DNA from: Chloroflexota bacterium | GTDB taxonomy: Bacteria; Chloroflexota; Limnocylindria; P2-11E | Assembly: GCA_013695575.1 (NCBI GenBank) | Contig: JACDAF010000364.1 | Coordinates: forward strand, 1 to 7,480 | DNA length: 7,480 nt | Direction: 5' to 3' | Shown: positions 3,953 to 7,480 of the stretch, in pieces | Layout of the letters: each line of letters opens with the position of its first letter | Numbering within the stretch: position 1 is the stretch's first letter | Position numbers and translations under genes: made by a program | Notes under the pieces: model-generated | Databases searched by the model: none | Seen by the model: only the letters and a program-made list of their open reading frames with translations | What the model was told of the DNA's origin: nothing

Positions 3953-6900
3953 ATGTCCTTCGTTCACCTCCACTGCCACAGCGCATACAGCTTCCTCGAC
4001 GGAGCATCGACACCGGAAGAGCTTGTCGACGCCGCCGCGGAGCAGGGGATGGACGCGCTCGCACTCACCGACACCGATGGCCTCTACGGCGCGGTGCGCT
4101 TCTGGGGGGCGGCAAAGGAGCGCGGGATCAAGCCGATCTTCGGCTGCGAGCTCGTGCTCCACGATCTCGGTAGCGGGCAGCGTCTCGTGCTCCTCGCGAA
4201 GGATCGCCAGGGGTGGACGAGCCTCTGTCGAATCGTGAGCGCCGCGCAGCTCGCGGGCGAGAAGACGAAGCCACGTGCGACCTTCGAGATGGTCGAGCGC
4301 GACGCCGCAGGGCTCCTCGCGCTCGTCGAGACCGAAGATCCGGTGACGCTGGCACAGCTCGCGGGTGTCTTCGGCGAGTCTCTCTATCTCGAGCTCGTTG
4401 ACCGCTGGGGTCCGGACGACGAGGCCCGCTGCGATCGTCGCGACGCGCTCGCGAGCGAGCACGGCATCGCGACAGTGATCACGAACGACGTGCGCTACGC
4501 GCGACCGAACGGGCGGCGTCTCCACGACGTCATGCGCTGCATCGGCCTCGGCATGACCCTGGACCAGGCGGGCGAGCTCCTTGCGCGCGATGGGGAGCGG
4601 TGGCTCAAGACGGAGGCGGTACTGCGGGAGCGCCTCCGCCGGTTCCCTCACGCGTTTGCGAACACGCGCCGCATCGCGGACGCCTGCGACGTGGACCTCG
4701 ACTTCGGGTTCCAGCGCCTCCCCGGCTTCCCCGCGCCGGAGGGGCACACCGCGTTCTCGTTCCTCTACTCCCTCTGTCAGGACGGTGCACGCGCGAAGTA
4801 CGGGAGGATCACGCCCGCGGTCTCGAAACAGCTCGCGCACGAGCTCGACGTCATTCACACGTGCGGGCTCGCCGAGTTCTTCCTCATCAACTGGGACATC
4901 GTCCGGTTCTGCCGCGAGCGGCGGATCCCGGCGCAGGGCCGTGGCTCGGCGGCCGACTCCATCGTCGCGTACGTCCTCGACATCACGAAGGTCGATCCGA
5001 TCGCCCACGACCTCCTCTTCGAGCGGTTCCTCACCGAGGACAGTCGGACCATGCCGGATATCGACCTCGACATCGCGACGAATGATCGCGAGGAGGTCAT
5101 CCAGTATGTCTACCGCACGTACGGCGAGCGCTACGCGGCGATGGTCTGCAACGTCGTCACGTACCGCGCACGCTCGGCCTCGCGCGAGGTCGCGAAGGCG
5201 CTCGGCTTCCGCGCGGACACGATCGACCGCCTGGCTCGCGCGATCGATCACGTCGCCGTCGATCCGCGTGGGGGTGCAGGGGGAGGGCGGGGTCCGGCCG
5301 GGCGGGCGGTTCGAGCCGGCGAAGCCGGCGAGGGCGTCGAAGCGATTGGCCACCAGGACCGTGATGAAGCGCGCCCGAACGGCCGGACCCCGCTCTCCCC
5401 GGAGGACGAGCTCATCCACATGCTCGACGAGCGCGAGCGCGAGCGCTTACCGCTGTTCCGCGAGCTCACGCAGGCCATCGCCGACCTGCCGCGGCACCTG
5501 TCGATCCACAACGGCGGGATGCTCATCACCGCGCTCCCGCTCGTGGATACAGTGCCGATCGAGCGCGCGACGATGCCCGGCCGCAACGTCGTGCAATTCG
5601 ACAAGCGCGACGTCGAGGATCTCGGTCTCGTGAAGATGGACCTGCTCGGCCTGCGCACGCTCTCGCTCATCAAGGACGCGGTCGCGATGATCGATACCGA
5701 GCACGGCGAGCGCCTCGATCTCGGCACGCTGCCGCTCGACGACCCCGCGGTGTACGACCTCATCTGCGAGGTCGACACGATCGGCGTGTTCCAGGTCGAG
5801 AGCCGCGCCCAGGCGCAGTCCCTCCCACGCGTGCGCCCGCGGACCTTCGCGGACATCGTCGTCCAGGTGGCGATCATCCGGCCGGGACCGCTTCAGGGGA
5901 ACATGGTGAACCCGTACATCCGGCGCCGGCAGGGGCGGGAACCCGTGACGTACGCGCACCCCTCGCTCGAGCCGGCCCTCAGAGAAACGCTCGGCGTGAT
6001 CCTGTTCCAGGAGCAGATCCTGAAGGTCGCGATGGCGGTGGCGGGGTTCAGCCCTGCGGCCGCGGACAAGCTCCGCCGCGCCATGAGCCGCGCGCGCTCG
6101 AGCGAGGACATGGAGCGGCTGCGCGCGCCGTTCGTCGAGGGCGCGGAGCACAGCGGGGTGGACGGGGTGATCGCGCACGAGATCTTCCGCCAGATCGCAG
6201 CGTTCGCGGAGTTTGGGTTCTGCAAGAGCCACGCGGCGGCGTTCGCGCTCACTGCGTATCACACCTGCCACCTGAAGCTCTACTACCCGGCCGAGTTCAC
6301 GGTCGCGCTCCTCAACAACCAGCCCATGGGCTTCTACTCACCCGCGGTCATCGCCGGCGACGCGAAGCGCCACGGCATCCGCGTGCTGCCGGTCGACGTG
6401 AATGTGTCGTTCGCGAAGGCCGTGGTCGAGGAGCGAGGACGTGTGTTGGGGGCGGGGGTGTCTGCTTCGCTCGGTCGGTCACCTGCATCCACGATGGCGG
6501 CAGGTCCCTCCGGACCAACCCTTCGCTCAGTAGACACCCCCGCCCCCCATGACCGCGTGCCTGTCATGTCGTATGTGGCTGACGAGTCCGATCGAGGCCG
6601 CGCTCCCGGCCGCGACGAGATGCGCGATCTGTCACAGACCATCGCCCGCCACCGAGCCTGCCGCACGCATGACGTCCGGCTCGGGCTCGCCTCGGTGAAG
6701 GCGCTCGGGGACGCGGCGGCCGAGGCGGTCATCGCCGAGCGTGAGCGCGCGGGACCATTCCGATCGTTCGACGACTTCGCGAAACGCGTCGGGATCAAAG
6801 AGGAGGCGCTCCGAAACCTCGCGCTGGTCGGCGCGTTCGATTCGCTCGGCGAGTCGCGGCGGTCACTGCTCTGGCGGGCTCGTGATGCACACCGGACCTC

Positions 6901-7375
6901 GCCCGCGCTCGCCCGTCCGTCGCTCGCCTTCCCGAGCCCGGACGCGCCGCCGCTGCCCGAGCTCTCCGAAGCGGAGCTGACCGCGCTCGACTACCGGATC
7001 ACCGGCATTCCGACCGGCCCACAGGTCATGCGGTTCTACCGCGAGCAGCTCGCCGCGCGCGGCGCCGTGACCTCGCTCGGGCTCGCGGCGCTGCGGCATG
7101 GCCAGCCGGTCACCGTCGCCGGGGCGATCGTCGTGAAGCAGCATCCGGGGACGGCCAAGGGCCACGTGTTCCTCTCGCTCGAGGACGAGGTCGGGATCTC
7201 GAACATCATCATCCGCCCCGCCACGTACCGCACGTTCAAGAGCACGCTCGACGAGCATGCGGCGGTGGTCGTCGAGGGGACGCTACAGCACGTCGATGGA
7301 GTGCTCTCGGTCCTGGCGCGCAGGCTCGAGGCGCTCGAGCTGTTCGTGCCCATCGCCGTTCGGGAGTGGCACTGA
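3953..7375 (+). CDS. dnaE2: Error-prone DNA polymerase III alpha subunit DnaE2 (ImuC)
   Basis: The 1140-residue C-family polymerase performs damage-induced mutagenic translesion synthesis together with ImuA and ImuB. Domains: an N-terminal PHP domain (HLHCHSAYSFLDG, 5-17; ALTDTDGLYG, 37-46); the polymerase core with QGRGSAADS (328-336), catalytic PDIDLD (368-373) and third aspartate in KMDLLGLRTLS (D563); PRHLSIHNGGM (513-523); GVFQVESRAQ (from 611); IIRPGPLQGN (about 641-650); FAEFGFCKSHA (751-761); an HhH region with VRLGLASVKALG; and a C-terminal OB fold (about 1053-1128). All three catalytic aspartates are present. ATG at 3953 fits because the PHP motif begins at residue 5; the ribosome site is poor. 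Two palindromic inserts encode residues 443-483 and 832-865; without them the length would be about 1066, normal for DnaE2. Several PHP histidines are replaced. It is the last gene of the SOS operon. Confidence 0.93.
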   Translation: MSFVHLHCHSAYSFLDGASTPEELVDAAAEQGMDALALTDTDGLYGAVRFWGAAKERGIKPIFGCELVLHDLGSGQRLVLLAKDRQGWTSLCRIVSAAQLAGEKTKPRATFEMVERDAAGLLALVETEDPVTLAQLAGVFGESLYLELVDRWGPDDEARCDRRDALASEHGIATVITNDVRYARPNGRRLHDVMRCIGLGMTLDQAGELLARDGERWLKTEAVLRERLRRFPHAFANTRRIADACDVDLDFGFQRLPGFPAPEGHTAFSFLYSLCQDGARAKYGRITPAVSKQLAHELDVIHTCGLAEFFLINWDIVRFCRERRIPAQGRGSAADSIVAYVLDITKVDPIAHDLLFERFLTEDSRTMPDIDLDIATNDREEVIQYVYRTYGERYAAMVCNVVTYRARSASREVAKALGFRADTIDRLARAIDHVAVDPRGGAGGGRGPAGRAVRAGEAGEGVEAIGHQDRDEARPNGRTPLSPEDELIHMLDERERERLPLFRELTQAIADLPRHLSIHNGGMLITALPLVDTVPIERATMPGRNVVQFDKRDVEDLGLVKMDLLGLRTLSLIKDAVAMIDTEHGERLDLGTLPLDDPAVYDLICEVDTIGVFQVESRAQAQSLPRVRPRTFADIVVQVAIIRPGPLQGNMVNPYIRRRQGREPVTYAHPSLEPALRETLGVILFQEQILKVAMAVAGFSPAAADKLRRAMSRARSSEDMERLRAPFVEGAEHSGVDGVIAHEIFRQIAAFAEFGFCKSHAAAFALTAYHTCHLKLYYPAEFTVALLNNQPMGFYSPAVIAGDAKRHGIRVLPVDVNVSFAKAVVEERGRVLGAGVSASLGRSPASTMAAGPSGPTLRSVDTPAPHDRVPVMSYVADESDRGRAPGRDEMRDLSQTIARHRACRTHDVRLGLASVKALGDAAAEAVIAERERAGPFRSFDDFAKRVGIKEEALRNLALVGAFDSLGESRRSLLWRARDAHRTSPALARPSLAFPSPDAPPLPELSEAELTALDYRITGIPTGPQVMRFYREQLAARGAVTSLGLAALRHGQPVTVAGAIVVKQHPGTAKGHVFLSLEDEVGISNIIIRPATYRTFKSTLDEHAAVVVEGTLQHVDGVLSVLARRLEALELFVPIAVREWH
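5280..5400. repeat. MITE-like palindromic insert A, in frame within dnaE2
   Basis: The 121-bp segment has terminal inverted repeats: 5280-5300 pairs with 5380-5400 over 21 bp with one G-T pair (core GCGGGGTCCGGCCG). After a 2x2 mismatch, 5303-5308 pairs with 5372-5377, so about 27 pairs in all. The interior holds TTCGA/TCGAA (5310-5314, 5337-5341) and a 9-bp tandem repeat AGCCGGCGA (5314-5322, 5323-5331). It encodes residues 443-483 of DnaE2, rich in Gly, Arg and Ala, in a loop before the conserved PRHLSIHNGG motif where the family is variable. No target duplication is obvious. It carries no transposase and would need one supplied in trans. Confidence 0.65.
6448..6547. repeat. MITE-like palindromic insert B, in frame within dnaE2
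   Basis: The 100-bp segment has terminal inverted repeats of 19 bp with one G-T pair: 6448-6466 (core GGGGGCGGGGGTGTCT) pairs with 6529-6547. The interior continues the palindrome: 6473-6480 pairs with 6513-6520 (7 of 8) and ACCTGC (6481-6486) pairs with GCAGGT (6500-6505). CTTCGCTC occurs twice in direct orientation (6465-6472, 6521-6528). It encodes DnaE2 residues 832-865, a low-complexity Gly/Ser/Ala/Pro stretch between the conserved VDVNVSFAKA and VRLGLASVKALG segments, where mycobacterial DnaE2, as I recall it, has only a few residues. No clear target duplication is visible. Confidence 0.68.
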
Positions 7376-7396
7376 CCGCAGATACGCCTGACACGC

Positions 7397-7428
7397 CGAT
7401 GCGCCCCGCCTTGCGGCGGGGCGCATCG
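7397..7428 (+). terminator. Stem-loop terminator after dnaE2
   Basis: CGATGCGCCCCGCC (7397-7410) pairs perfectly with GGCGGGGCGCATCG (7415-7428) over a TTGC loop, giving a 14-bp GC-rich stem starting 22 nt after the dnaE2 stop. There is no T tract on either side, as is common for terminators of high-GC bacteria. Its symmetry means it could act on transcripts from both directions. Confidence 0.75.
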
Positions 7429-7480
7429 TCGAGGAAGGAAGGATGGGTAAGCGGGGAGGATCTAGTTCCCGAGCTTGTCC

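Noticed and set aside
5280..5400. Frameshift or sequencing error as explanation of the odd low-complexity stretch in DnaE2
   Set aside because: The frame re-enters conserved DnaE2 sequence without a shift, and the segment is bounded by long inverted repeats, which an error would not create.
3803..5419. 538-codon minus-strand frame under dnaE2
   Set aside because: Arg/Glu/Asp-rich antisense shadow; the plus strand has all DnaE2 motifs.
5447..6271. 274-codon minus-strand frame within dnaE2
   Set aside because: Same type of antisense shadow, no recognisable motif.
7443..7480. Possible start of a plus-strand gene (ATG at 7443 with GAGG 8 nt upstream)
   Set aside because: Only 12 codons are visible, and the same stretch can be read on the minus strand as a gene end (DKLGN then TAG at 7464-7462), which would be convergent with dnaE2 and share the stem-loop. 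The two cannot be distinguished.
1..7480. CRISPR array, rRNA, insertion sequence with transposase, or prophage genes
   Set aside because: No regularly spaced direct repeats, rRNA-like sequence, transposase or phage motifs were seen on either strand.

Overview
The window is GC-rich (roughly 70 percent by eye) bacterial chromosome with tightly packed genes. The SOS box has the GAAC-N4-GTTC form used by LexA of Gram-positive and Actinobacteria-like lineages. The imuA-imuB-(small protein)-dnaE2 arrangement, together with a tRNA for selenocysteine, suggests a high-GC, probably environmental bacterium of an actinobacterial, chloroflexotal or similar lineage. The phylum is an inference and cannot be fixed from this sequence.

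Left part (1-1725): the tail of an unidentified gene, perhaps a thioredoxin-fold protein, ends at 69. It is followed by a short leader containing a hairpin and then a complete selenocysteine tRNA gene (selC, 172-266) with every diagnostic feature: 8-bp acceptor stem, 6-bp D stem with a 4-nt loop, UCA anticodon and a 9-bp variable arm. An MFS_3-type efflux transporter starts only 3 nt after the tRNA. A 57-residue zinc-ribbon protein lies on the minus strand and overlaps the transporter tail to tail by 44 nt.

Right part (1726-7375): an intergenic stretch holds a possible terminator, a TTGACA promoter and a LexA box. These precede a DNA-damage mutagenesis operon of imuA (RecA-like accessory protein), a short imuB (inactive Y-family polymerase with a beta-clamp motif), a small DUF6504-like protein and dnaE2 (error-prone replicative-type polymerase, also called ImuC). 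The first three genes overlap by 4 nt each; dnaE2 follows after 56 nt that hold a strong hairpin and a 16-codon micro-ORF. In the known mutasome, DnaE2 performs mutagenic lesion bypass, ImuB recruits it to the sliding clamp and ImuA joins the complex. A strong 14-bp stem-loop follows dnaE2.

The most unusual content is inside dnaE2. Two separate imperfect palindromes, of 121 bp (5280-5400) and 100 bp (6448-6547), each with long terminal inverted repeats, sit in the reading frame and add about 40 and 34 residues at sites where the family is variable. They look like small MITE-like palindromic elements that entered a protein gene without breaking it. The short ImuB, which lacks the first part of the polymerase palm, and the degraded PHP domain of DnaE2 are further oddities of this mutasome.
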